18,216 nt of DNA from Gryganskiella cystojenkinii. Its lineage: Eukaryota; Mortierellomycota; Mortierellomycetes; Mortierellales; Mortierellaceae. The position numbers and the translations under genes are program-made. The notes beneath the pieces were generated by a model, which saw only the letters and a list, made by a program, of their open reading frames with translations, did no database searches and was not told the origin of the DNA. The stretch spans positions 1 to 18,216 of the forward strand of contig JAAAIG010000782.1 in assembly GCA_015852425.1 (NCBI GenBank). The letters are read 5' to 3'. This document shows, one piece after another, positions 1-9,740 of this stretch (positions within the stretch are counted from its first letter, which is position 1; every line of letters begins with the position of its first letter).

Positions 1-61
1 CACTCCTTGCTTACCTTAATCAATATAATCTCGTTTTACACACCATACTCAAATCCGCCTG

Positions 62-1415
62 TCAGTCCTTGACATTGACAGGTTGGAACCCAAGAGCAAC
101 GTCCATAGTGCTGAGCATTGCTGAAAATCGGCAGACTTGTTCAGTCTTGTCTGGCATGAGAATACTATCTTCTTCTCCCTCATCCTCATCCTTGTGTACA
201 TGAAATGGGTCGGTCTCGGCTACAGTGTAAACGTCCTCAATGCTCTCGAGCGACTCCGTATGCACAAGTGTCGGTGAGGAGGCTAATAGTTCGGTGCATA
301 ACAATTACAGTTAATATAAACAAAAAAAAAAAAAAAGCAACTGATATGAGTGTTGCTCAAATCGCTCTTACAATAGTTCGATGGAGTGACTGGCGGGGTG
401 ATGTTGTCACTTTTGTGATCCAGGTTCGATAGACCAGACATTTCGACATGCCTGTCCTTTGCTACAGCAACTCCATTTCTATTCTTGTTGGAGTTCTCTA
501 GAGGGTGTCCAGCAGCTTGCTTTGCAGTCGGCCTGGTCGATGAGCTCGAGGTGCCATCTTTGGGTTCGCCATCTCCGTCACTTCCAGCATTTTCGTCTTG
601 ATCTTCGTCCTTATCTTGGGGCAGGCTACTCTCATTAACCCCAGAAGAGACTACAGGATGAAATCGGTGGACAGAAGGTGAGTTATTAAAAATCAATGTT
701 TTGGTAGACAAATATTTAAAAGAGTCTGCCCTCAAGGAAATAAAAGTTTTACTCATCTTTTCGTGGGGGGTTCGCCTTATTAGCACAGTTATCATCAGAG
801 TGATCGCGGGAGTGTTCCGATTCTATCAAAATATCAGGTGCCGTACAAAGAGACAGTTGTTGTTGAGCGTAGGGGTTCAAGAGAAAGGATACACAAATAT
901 TCCAGCATTATCAACAATGAGTCGAGCCTACCAGCAATGGGGATATGCGTCGGAGGTGCAAAGCGAGAGTCTAAGGATGACGAAGGATCTGTGATAGAAG
1001 TTTTATTGTCAGCTATATTGTGATACAGTAAGCATTGCCGTGGTTGGGGAACGGTTGGTAAGGTGCCTTACCTGCTGCATTTTGTCGGATAGCGTTCTCG
1101 GCAAAGGGCATGGCTCTCTCCACTAAAACTGTGGCTGTCTCTATTGTTGCAACTTGCTTGGCGCTGGAGCCAGAACTGTGGTGCCTTGTCTTTTTTCCAG
1201 ATTTCGAACTCGTCCAAAAGCCTTTTTATGATTTGATCACAAGACGAATATATCGCAAATCGCCACGCTGTTTGTCCGAAATATCAAATGCGTTGAAATA
1301 TAAACCTGGGCATTTTTCCGATCCGACCTCAATCCAGGCAAGTTCCTCTCGGAAAAGGTCGTCATACAGAAAACAGTCAAGATCGGAAACAGAGCAATGG
1401 AAGATACTCGCTCCA
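62..1415 (-). pseudogene. Degenerate member of the module-linker gene family (locus 1)
   Basis: Function is not recognised. Reading the minus strand, exons fit at 1415-1072, 988-932, 650-372 and 282-62, all joined in phase 1 by GT-AG introns of 83, 281 and 89 bp; TGA is at 62-64. The first exon carries the shared N-terminal module: an AFDISD motif, a helical stretch, an FW pair and a KQVATIETAT stretch. The later exons encode a polar linker with an acidic cluster (DKDEDQDEN) and then an STP-rich part. The module is broken twice: frame changes are needed near 1271-1273 (an A triplet on the coding strand) and between the FW and KQV stretches near 1155-1165. No start codon is assigned; an in-frame exon seems to lie upstream. 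The ending of the protein right after the linker matches two other loci in this window. The exon chain is convincing because every phase agrees; the biological role is unknown. Confidence 0.6.
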
Positions 1416-2300
1416 CTGGCAGGTATTGATAAAAAAATGAAGAGCGTTAGCTGATAGGCTAGAACGAGGCACCAAAGACAGACGTAAAAAAAAATGACAG
1501 AATTGTACAAGCGCACGGTTCAGTGATGTTTCTCAACTTTGATAATTCCCAAGTCAGAGCATGGGGGTCAAGGAAGAGAACCTGCTCAAAGAAAAATCGT
1601 AGTTTTAGCATGGCCCCCATAGCAGAACGCCATGGATGCAAGAAGCGTCAACAAGTCAGAAAAGAGAGAGAATTAAAGTCCTGTAGTTCGGGGAGATTAA
1701 AGGGGCCAGACGAAGATTGACCTCCAGGTCGCATCCCAGCTGGACGAGCAACCCAAAGTACTTGTGAATCGCAGAGAGTTGAGAAGGTGATGCATTGGAG
1801 AGGAAGTGTAGCGGAAGGAGAAAACAGGAAAATGATTAATTAGACCACTTACCAACCAATTCGCGTCGACACGATTGATCTCAAAAGGGAATGAGTAAGA
1901 GGGATCAGCAGATCAGAAGACAGAGCGTGGATGCCGCCTAGTGAAGATGGAAACGAAAGTGAGATCAGGAATGACAACTCCTGCAGAGAGAGACATTAGC
2001 CGGAGGCAAGAACAAACCCCATCAGTCGCTGAACAAGAGTTCACTCTCTACCTTGGACTGCGAGCCAGAGCAAAGGTGGGCAACAATTGGAGCAACAACA
2101 ATAGCTGAGTGCTTCAATAACTGTGAGTCGATCACGAAAATAGGAAGGAGGACAGTGACGGCGACGTGAGGTGTGAAGATGTGCAGGGCAAGTGCCGAGT
2201 ATGTTGATGTTGTGCGAAAGAGTGATGTGTAATAATGAAAGGCGTAAAGGTCAAGATTGCGTTGAGCGACAAGGAGCGGAAGCCGTGCAGCTGCCCAAAA
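1416..2300 (-). promoter_or_regulatory. Probable leader and upstream region of locus 1
   Basis: No convincing long coding exon is seen here. Read on the minus strand it is rich in CT and CACA tracts, as in fungal promoters and 5' leaders. A strong splice donor (GGTTG then GTAAGTGG) ends a possible leader exon at 1853. A possible acceptor (CTGCCAG) ends at 1416, directly before the first recognised exon of locus 1. A short ATG-started frame lies between about 1785 and 1700 and could be an early exon, but nothing confirms it. The boundaries are inferred. Confidence 0.3.
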
Positions 2301-2399
2301 GTGCAAAGGAGGATGGATGAGAGAGAGGGCGTGATTGATTGAAGGCAAGGAGGGAAGAGTGGAGTGTGTGAGGCGCAGTCATCTGAAAATTGACTTCAG

Positions 2400-2690
2400 G
2401 ACAAGCCGCGCGTGGATTTGGCACATTTCCGTTTGGTTTTCGGATGTGCTTAAATGTGCTGCGCGCATTTTCCCAATGGTTCTCCTCTTCTGTGCCATGA
2501 TCCCCTTCTGCCCTTTCACAAGACATACTTTTGCACCCATCTCGGCTTTTCTGTTATCATTTCCAATCATACTCTCATATACGTCGTCATCAATCTGCCT
2601 ATATTTGTACAGACAACACTTCCCAATTTGCGCGCTTCTCCATCTTTGCACGCCTTCAACACCCTTACAGCAACAGCAGGATGAGGTAAG
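2400..2690 (+). promoter_or_regulatory. Probable plus-strand promoter, leader and short first exon
   Basis: The plus strand here is pyrimidine-rich and ends in a CAACAGCAGG context followed by ATG at 2681-2683. Two bases later a consensus donor GTAAGT begins at 2686. A five-base coding start before a long intron is a recognisable arrangement in fungal genes. If correct, it is the first exon of locus 2 (module at 3403 onward), and 2300-2600 is a shared head-to-head promoter with locus 1. There is no direct evidence of transcription. Confidence 0.3.
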
Positions 2691-2727
2691 TAATATTTTC
2701 TGCTTCGCTGTTTGGAACAGTGCGATT

Positions 2728-3138
2728 AGGAAGGTTTTGACGGCTCCTTAGACACGCCTCTCCTTGGACTGGCTTCTAATGTTTCTGGAGTTGGCCTGTT
2801 TGTCGTCATGCAACCCTTGTGAGGTCTGCCATATTGTTAGGACTTTACTTGTGGTGTCGACCTACATCGCTTTGGTCATCACTGTACTCTTCCTCTGATC
2901 ATGTTTTAGCAGAGACTTGATTGGAGGATTTCCTGCTCGCGTGTTGACGAGGAAGGTTTTGATGGCTCCTTGGACACGCCTTTCTTTGGAATGGCTTTTA
3001 ATGTTTCCGGAGTTGGCCTGTTTGTCGTCATGCAACCCTTGTTAAGTCCGCCATTGTTAGGAGCTTGCTTGTGGTGTCGACCTGCATCGCCATAGTCATC
3101 TCTGTATTCTACCCTGGTCATGCTTAGCAGAGACTTGA
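2728..3138. repeat. Tandem duplication of a ~190-bp unit
   Basis: Copy 1 (2728-2920) and copy 2 (2950-3138) begin with the same AGGAAGGTTTTGA and end with AGAGACTTGA. They share long stretches such as GGAGTTGGCCTGTTTGTCGT, with scattered substitutions and small indels. Copy 2 is open on the minus strand from 3121 to 2906, while the corresponding frame in copy 1 is interrupted by TGA codons. The copies sit between a putative first exon at 2681 and the locus 2 module at 3403, so they may lie inside an intron. The origin is not recognised. Confidence 0.85.
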
Positions 3139-3402
3139 CCAGTGTTTCTTAGTGAATCATCAACACTTTTCGTTCAAGTTTTGTGTCTCCTCAAAGCTTT
3201 TAAACTTCTTAATGCCTTTTTTGAACTATTTAGCACCCCAGGCTGGAAAGACGAGTTGTCGAGACTACCTCATCAGTCATATTTCGGAAATATTGAGAAT
3301 CCCATCGCGATACGCTTTTACGACTTTGTTCAGACCTGCGCAACGTCCACCTTTCATAAGAGGGAAATTCATCTTTCGTGGACAACCGAAATTTTACTTT
3401 AG

Positions 3403-5219
3403 TTAACAAAGAGCAAGAGCCAGGTTCTTCGAAATACAGGAGCCAAGTTAACGCGATCTTGGATCGTAGACAAGGAGGCAGAGGACGTGACGAGATTCTG
3501 GCGGGATATGGCTGAGAAGGAGGCGAGAGAGGGACATGTTCATAATGTTCATGTCGATGTCTACCATCAGCAGACAGCAGTATCAAAAGCGCTCACAAAA
3601 GACATCATTGCTGAACATGAAATGCCTTCAACATCAGCAAGCGCTACTCCATTAAACCTATCATCCCTCAATGTCACCCGTGCAGGTAAGTAGATTGCTC
3701 TTCGCTTATTTGTCTGGAAATTTCATCCGCTGACTTGCACCATACCCATACCTCCACAGAAGAAAAATCAACAATCGCGTCCAGGACGAGGCCACACTTG
3801 TCAACACTGGAGAAGACTCCCACCTCAATCACCAAGCCTAAGACTCACCTTCACAACCCAACAACATCATCCGAACCTCGTTCAAAAGGAGTCGGGAAGA
3901 AATAAGCGGGCAAGAGGAGCCTCCCTGATGATGAACACCACCAACGCCACAATACTTTGGACAGTCGGAAAGAGGTTGGCCATCGTATTTGAAATTATTT
4001 TCTTTGCTCGTGACTATATTGCGTTGCAAACGGTGCAAACGACTAATGTGACAATTTATCTGTAACGACAGCGGTACCAAGCCTTGGACAAGAGCAAGTT
4101 CTGGCGCTTGATCTCTGGCAGGGACGTGGAAACGGTTATTTTTAACGCCAGTGTGGATGGCCCCATCACATTTCGGTAAGTCTGAATTATGGACTTATGA
4201 TTCATGGCAGTTTGACAATCTGTATTACCTCCGTTGCCACTTAGAATGAGATCGTACACTATTGACTACGATTGTTCATTGACTCGGGCGCTATTCACGG
4301 ACGAGGAATGGACAGAGCTGTGTGCAGAGTGGGCGTTTGAACTGCCAGAAATTTGCGAGACCACTGAACGCTACCTGGTCAAGCTGCACAAGGCTCTGAA
4401 CCGAGGCCAAGACCCCGCCACTGTGGCTATCCCGAACGACGACGTTATAGCGTGCGAGTTGGCCCTCACCTCAGTAATCCAATGGTAACGCGTGTGAAAT
4501 CGATAGGCCTACGGCATACTTTGTATTTATATATGCCCTCGTAGATCTAACTTGTGATTGGACATTTAGGACCCAACTGTACAAGGCGAGGCCATCGCCC
4601 TTTGATGTATCGGATACGTCGGAATCGTATTGGTGTCGAGAAGGGTGGCCCCTGCTCCGGAGGCTTTTGGGAAACATAGATGGCATTACGATGATCGACG
4701 AAGAGAAGACCACATACGAAAGCAAGATCCGCAGGAACAAGGATCGTCGTCTGGATGTCGAAGAACAGGTGCCTAGGAAGCAAAAAGGAAAGAATGTCGA
4801 CCTGGTGGGTCGAGATACATGGAGCCAGAAAGATTGGTTCATTGTCGAGTCAATGGCCACCTGGGACGAGATGTCCTCGAAATATCTGACAGAAGCAAGT
4901 GTGACTCTTTTCAAAGAGCTCCACATGCTGGCGACCAGTCGGATTCTAGAGGCGAATAGTGAGCAAGTTGTGGAGAACGCCCGGTTCTTTGCAGTTTACT
5001 CAGGAGGACCAGGATTCAAGACCTTCCAACTCCGACCTACGAAGAACAGCCCATATATTTTTCTGCAAAAAATCGAATCAAATGCAAATAAGGCTCATAT
5101 TCGATTCGATTCTCAAGTTGAGAAACGCTACCTGTGTTCCGCTGGACTTTCGTCAGCACAGCATTGTCGTCATTGAAGTAGTCACGGGGCTGTTTCTGTC
5201 CAAAATACACAGACTCTGA
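3403..5219 (+). pseudogene. Module-linker gene with C-terminal PD-(D/E)xK-like domain, decayed (locus 2)
   Basis: Five exons join with consistent phase: 3403-3685, 3760-3974, 4072-4175, 4245-4484 and 4570-5176, separated by introns of 74, 97, 69 and 85 bp. Order of parts: N-terminal module with an FW pair (TRFWRDM), a Ser/Thr/Pro-rich linker, then a conserved-looking C-terminal domain with the stretches DGPITFRMRSYTIDYD, SYWCREGWPLLR, GKNVDLVGRD and WFIVESMATWDE. I recognise the C-terminal part as resembling a family expanded in early-diverging fungi. The spacing of Asp in NVDL and Glu in IVES recalls a degenerate PD-(D/E)xK nuclease-like core, but the Lys is absent, so activity is doubtful. 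Lesions: in-frame TAA at 3903-3905, and a likely frame change around 5055-5085, after which another frame stays open to TGA at 5217-5219. No start codon is assigned; 2681 is a candidate. Confidence 0.65.
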
Positions 5220-5225
5220 TGGGGT

Positions 5226-5816
5226 TTAAGGGCGAGACACGACACCTTGCAGCAGCGTAGTTGCTGTTGAATTGGTTGTCGTCTGCCCCACTTGCATCCT
5301 TTCTGATTCCTCTGTGTGTGGTTGCGACGTAGAGGTTGTCGGACGATCAGGCGTTTGTGTGGATGGGCCTCGTGTGTTTGCTATGGTGTCAGGAACAGCC
5401 ATCAGTACATTTTACAATTGGTTTTTGGTACTTATAAACCACCTGTCACACCAATGATTCTTACATGAGCCTTTCTTCAAAAACAGCTCTCGACATGCAT
5501 CCTTTGATTTTTTTTCCGCAGCATCTTGCAAGTCTGTTGTAATGTTGTTGGTCTTGATGTCTGTATTCACTCGGAGTCTTCTCTTTGACCAAAACAGGTT
5601 CTCGCGAGGCTTCCGAAATTCTTGAAAATCCCTCTCGAGTTTCTCTCGCCTCGACTTCCGGATTTCCCATGAACGATAGGCAGCAGAATACAGCGCATTC
5701 GCTGACTTCGGGTCGTTCAAATTGAATGCTTCGACAAAGTTTTCGAATGAGACGTGATCGGCATTTTGGTCTCTCTTTTGCACCCAGCGCAATTGCTCCA
5801 GTGATGGTGATACCAT
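5226..5816 (-). CDS. Short module-linker protein, two exons (locus 3)
   Basis: Exons 5816-5465 and 5380-5226 are joined by an 84-bp intron (GTAAGA...ATAG) in phase 1 and encode 168 aa from the ATG at 5816. Residues from about 25 on carry the family module: AFNLND, a basic helical stretch, an LFW pair (NLFWSKRR), then VNTDIKTNNIT. A Ser/Thr/Pro-rich tail follows (for example RPTTSTSQPHTEESER) and the frame stops at TAA 5228-5226. There are no stops or frameshifts inside, unlike most relatives here. Directly before the ATG is TTTTAGG, which could also be an acceptor, so an upstream exon may exist and the ATG is provisional. The 3' end faces that of locus 2 only about seven bases away. Function is unknown; it lacks the C-terminal domain seen in locus 2. 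The module is basic and helical with no signal peptide, so it is probably intracellular. Confidence 0.55.
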
Positions 5817-5966
5817 CCCTAAAATCGTATGTTGCCAAAAAAAAAAAATCAGGGTGGATTACACAAAATAAATAAGGCCATGAGAATAAAAGGACAATCC
5901 CAAGAAACCCGGTCCTATTGTGGCTCCATCTCGGCGATCTCAGTGATCTCGCCTAAGAGGGGAGAT

Positions 5967-6412
5967 TGTCACGGAATGAGCTCATTTTGCCACCAACGGA
6001 TCATACCCGTCGCTCTGATCTCAACTCCGTTGACCGTTATCCTCCACGTGGGCTTGCCCTTCCGGATCGAGACTTCGAGCAAGGCTCGCCAGTGCTCTCA
6101 TCACTCGCGGTCTATCCCACCACCCCGCTATCCCGCTACTCCGCACTCCTACTCTCTTGCTACTCCGCTATTCCGCTATCCTACTATTCCGCTCCTGATC
6201 CCCGAATCCAACCCGCTCAACATCTCAACCGACAACAAGTCTTCACCTTCGTCAAGGATGGTCGTCAACTTCTTACCTTCAACATCTTGTCTAATATTCT
6301 CTTATAAGTAGTATCTTGTTTCTTATCTTTCTTTTTCTTTAGTCAACAATAAAAACATATCCTTAATACCAACTCCTGTTCACACCTGCTCCTTTACCTT
6401 CGTTCCGTCACA
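5967..6412 (+). mobile_element. LTR (solo or 3' remnant) of a retrotransposon
   Basis: The element starts TGTCACGGAA and ends TTCCGTCACA, giving TG...CA ends and an imperfect inverted terminus (9 of 10 matches). Immediately before it is a purine run AAGAGGGGAGA (5955-5965), as expected of a polypurine tract 5' of a 3' LTR. Inside, a TATA-like CTTATAAG at 6301-6308 and AATAAA at 6348-6353 are in the right order for an LTR promoter and polyadenylation signal. The middle (about 6110-6200) is a low-complexity run of CCGCTA/TCCGCTATT units. No internal gag-pol region adjoins and no clear target-site duplication is visible, so the exact ends may be off by a few bases. Confidence 0.6.
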
Positions 6413-8868
6413 CACCGCAGTCTGATTAAAGAGACTTTGCCAAATCGAGTGCCATACAAAAAGTGTTAACGTTTCGGTTTCTTTGGGCCGTTTGAAGGTA
6501 TCAGGCAACGAGAGCCTTACTCTAGGCAATTAGTAAACAAAAGCGTGAGTTCAATTGCACCACCAACTAGAGCCATAGGTTAAAAAAAAAAAAAAAAAAG
6601 TCTTACAGGACCAGGAGTATCTCGATCACAATCTTCTCGTCAGTTCCATCTGGGAACTTGGAAAGGTCCTGCTCCAATTTCGCCTTCAACTTGGTCAGGT
6701 CGGCTTCCAGGACATTATCGCCGTCATCGACAACAAAGTTTTTCTTGTACTTTTCTAGCAGCTAGAGCCCTTCATATTCAGGTGGGACGTTCTGCACTCC
6801 GCGATCCTTTCATTATGATTTGGGAAAGTCTGGTGGACATCCAGATCAACTATCCCACAGATGACTACACTACGGTAATGAAAAAAAGATGCCGAGTTAG
6901 GATAGAGCAATCAAGAACCATCACAAAAATCGAAGATACGATATCCTTACAAGGTGTCCTTCTGTTCGATCGGCCGCAATGTATGGAACTTGTCTAGCCT
7001 TTCCCAAAAAAAGTTGCAGAGGAATGCTTGAGAATCGGAAATATCTGAATGGTCCCGTCGCCTCCGAAATGGTTCTTTTCGAACCTAAGAAATATGTTAA
7101 GCAAAGGTGTTGGTTACCCATGAGTACAGTATACTACCTTTTGAGCTTTCCAAAAAAAAACTAAAGGAAGCAATCTTACGGTGCGATAGATGGCCTTGAT
7201 TAAAAGATGGAAACCTGGATCGGACCTTTGAATCAACTCCTCCAATTCTTGCACCAAGTCCTCGATACTCTCGTCATCCTCCTCGAGAGGCTCTCCGTAT
7301 TGTCTTCCATCATCAACACTTTCCTTGTCACCAACACCCTCATTGGCTACAGCATCCATGATGTTCAAATCTTCCATCACAGTCTCGTTCTCGTCCTTGT
7401 CCACAGCTGAAGGCATTGTGGCTATTAAAGTGCAAAAGGAAATCGCAATCAGAGACAGTAATAAGACAAAGATACAAAGGCTGTGAGCGCAAGGGATTCA
7501 AGACTCCACAGGAAAGCCTCAGAGGCCATCACTGACAGAAAGGCTTCACTTACTAGCAAGGTATTGAAGACCGCACTCCAGACGGAAACATACACATGTT
7601 CAGAAACGGGAAGCTCAAAGTGGCTGTGCTCCAACCACAACAAGATCTGGTTCATCAGCTTCAGGACAATGTACTGTTCTTGATCGTCCTTGGTGCGCCT
7701 CCACTTCACTGTGTCCTCTGCAAGCTTCATGTAGACAAGGCCTTGCAAGCTTGGCATCGACATTAGCAAATGCCATGTCATCAACTGGATAAAGAGCGTT
7801 TAGCAAGTCAGCCGTAAGCTGGGTGATCGCCTGGGAGTTGTATGTCAAGCAGTCCTGCAGACTTTCCTGGGATATTCACTCTGACAAATCGAGTCTGAGT
7901 CCTGATTTCGTCACCGTATTGATAAAGCCGGATATCAAAACACTAAAAAATGTTTATGGTATTAGCGAGAAAAGATAGCAAGCTGGCTTAATAAAAGGAG
8001 AATGACAGAAAACATCGATCTAAAAGACTTTCAACACTTCTTGATTACGCATAACATCTCCAGACTTACAAAGGTTAACAGCCCTTTCAAACATTTGCGT
8101 GTGGTTCGTTGAAATATCTCTTGGCACCGAAGGCAATGACGCTGGCTTGTCACGCACCTAAGGAAAACGCGAGCGTGTTAGTATAATACATGGAGAACAG
8201 AGCATAGATAATTCATTCCTTATAGTCAAAATTACCATATCGTAGATGTATCACGCATTTCATAGAATGGCGACTACTGGACAGGGGTCCAGTCGGCAAC
8301 CTCCTCATAGAATGCAGGTGAAAGTTCCTCGTCTGTCACGTCAACCTCAGTCAGGCCCTCATCCTGCTTACGATCGGCGAGGATTTCTTCCTCGTCTGTC
8401 ACGTCAACCTCAGTCGGGTCCTCATCCTGCTCACGATCGGCAGGGATTTCGCTCTGGCCTCCGGCGATGATGGTCTCGTCTAGACACACCAACGAGAAAA
8501 TGACGAAAAGACGATAACGCAATAACGTCCTTAAATGAAATTAGGGAACCAAGGAGCCTTACCAGTTATCTTGCAGGTGGCTTCCGCTTCTGTCTCAGCC
8601 TCAATGTTCAAATGCGTAACGATGGAGTTCAAGTAAGTTAGAGGGGTATCTCTGCAGCCCAGAACCGGCTAACCACCGACTTCTTGGCCGCAATGGCACT
8701 GCTGACAAGCAGAGCTCACTCGGCCCAAAATCCTTCCTCGTGCCCGTGATCGAAATGAGTTGTAGGCTTTATGAAGTTGCCTCCGTCGACTTTGGCGAAT
8801 TTGTTGCGACTCAATAAGAGACAGGTACGCCGCATGCGGACATCTCTTTCAGTGAAATCGAACTTTTC
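6413..8868 (-). pseudogene. Large multi-exon module-linker family member, heavily decayed (locus 4)
   Basis: Eight exon-like blocks can be traced on the minus strand: 8868-8563, 8479-8236, 8157-8070, 7942-7554, 7421-7180, 7084-6951, 6869-6607 and 6521 to about 6413, with GT-AG introns mostly of 78-131 bp. The first block has the module (KFDFTE, then GFW, then THLNIEAETEA). The second is an acidic linker with a duplicated 21-residue unit. Later blocks are recognisably coding, for example KPASLPSVPRDIS, FDIRLYQYGDEI, LVYMKLAEDTVKWRR, SHFELPVSEHVYVSVW, FFWERLDKFHTLRP and ETETLTLFVWHSIWQSLF. I do not recognise a named domain. Lesions: TGA at 8716-8718, frame change near 8643-8646, TAG at 8274-8276, phase mismatches at the 8236/8157, 8070/7942 and 7554/7421 junctions, frame changes near 7860 and 7750, and TAG at 6762-6764. 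The last block runs into the LTR. Confidence 0.6.
8325..8450 (-). repeat. Two direct copies of a 63-bp (21-residue) acidic unit
   Basis: Within the linker exon of locus 4, the units 8450-8388 and 8387-8325 encode near-identical acidic peptides sharing the core TEVDVTDEE, with differences at a few positions (for example IPADREQ versus ILADRKQ). The unit is a multiple of three, so it expands the linker without shifting frame. This suggests linker length in the family changes by in-frame slippage or unequal exchange. Confidence 0.9.
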
Positions 8869-8957
8869 TCACAAAGTTTACAAAAGAGACATGTTCCTTC
8901 CTTATTCGGCTCAAGTTTCAGCGCCCAGTTTAGATACAAATTGACCGACATGCTTGA

Positions 8958-9287
8958 ATGAGAATGAAGAAACGACCAAAGTATGAGAATGAAGTGAAAT
9001 TCCCAGTTAGTATTGCTCACCGCTATGTTACGCGATTTTTTAAAGGGTGGACACAGCTTACTGGCTTTAACGCAGCTGAAGACAATTGGGACGCTAGTAG
9101 AGTGAGAGCGGGAATAGTAGAGTCAAAAGTTAACAAGCGCCACCGTATCATCATGGCGTCTTCCCACACCACAGAAGCGCAATCAACAGAAAGTGTGCAT
9201 GACATCATACAGGCCATGCAAAGCCAATCTGAAGACCATCGTAATCACAATCGCTCGAAATTACTCTGGAGCACCTGCTGGAGCTAA
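8958..9287 (+). CDS. Unrecognised 109-aa open frame
   Basis: An ATG at 8958 opens a frame to TAA at 9285-9287. The product is polar, with stretches such as VSIAHRYVTRFFKGWTQLTG and ESVHDIIQAMQSQSED. It starts opposite the upstream end of locus 4. An alternative start is the ATG at 9153, which has a cleaner context. There are no known motifs and no obvious promoter. It could be an exon remnant or a chance open frame. Confidence 0.2.
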   Translation: MRMKKRPKYENEVKFPVSIAHRYVTRFFKGWTQLTGFNAAEDNWDASRVRAGIVESKVNKRHRIIMASSHTTEAQSTESVHDIIQAMQSQSEDHRNHNRSKLLWSTCWS

Positions 9288-9344
9288 AAAGGCCGGTTGC
9301 TGTTGACTAGATGTTCTGCGCGAGGAAAATTCTGTTCTGACACG

Positions 9345-9540
9345 TTACCTCAATTTCAATGCCGTCGAAGAAAGAAGAGGAGGACAGAGAAAGAGGAAGA
9401 AGGAATGAAAGAAAGAAAGGAAGAAAAAAAAAAGAGCGCGATGTGTGAAGTCGTCGAAGAAAGAAGAGAGGACAGAGAAAGAGGAGGAAAGAAAGAAAAA
9501 AAGAAAAAAAAGAGAAGGGAACAAAGAGAAAGGGTAACGG
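9345..9540 (+). repeat. Polypurine tract with an internal duplication
   Basis: Nearly 200 bases are almost all A and G on the plus strand. Two related copies are visible, each starting GTCGAAGAAAGAAGAG and followed by a GGACAGAGAAAGAGGA stretch: about 9363-9450 and 9453-9530. The complementary strand is a pyrimidine tract. Such sequences can form triplex structures in vitro; here it lies about 200 bp upstream of the acidic gene starting at 9741. Apparent open frames across it are low-complexity artefacts. Confidence 0.8.
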
Positions 9541-9740
9541 AGGGCCATGCCTCTCTCTGGGTATTCTTTTATTTTTTGCAACATATTTACGCTTTAATTT
9601 TCTTTCTGCTCCCGAACCCTCAGACTCCACGAACCTTTACCTTGTCTTTCTTACAATTCTTGTTCACACACAACAACCCCATTTACACCTTTGCATAGAG
9701 CCCCTCACTGCCACAACCACAAACCTTGCCTCAAAAGAGG

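Noticed and set aside
1262..1299. A 38-base intron (GTTTAT...CAG on the minus strand) as an explanation for a frame change in locus 1
   Set aside because: It is shorter than any other intron here and would remove the AFDISD motif that matches the other family members; a one-base change is simpler.
2251..2751. Several overlapping 76-138-codon open frames on both strands
   Set aside because: They lie in CT/CA-rich sequence that looks like promoter and leader; the frames have no recognisable motif and contradict the ATG and donor at 2681-2690.
5829..6311. A 160-codon plus-strand frame and a shorter relative
   Set aside because: They cross the LTR and its low-complexity CCGCTA run; LTR features explain the region better.
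9307..9698. Long open frames on both strands rich in Lys/Arg/Glu or Phe/Leu/Ser
   Set aside because: They run across the polypurine tract and are low-complexity artefacts without splice signals or a conserved motif.
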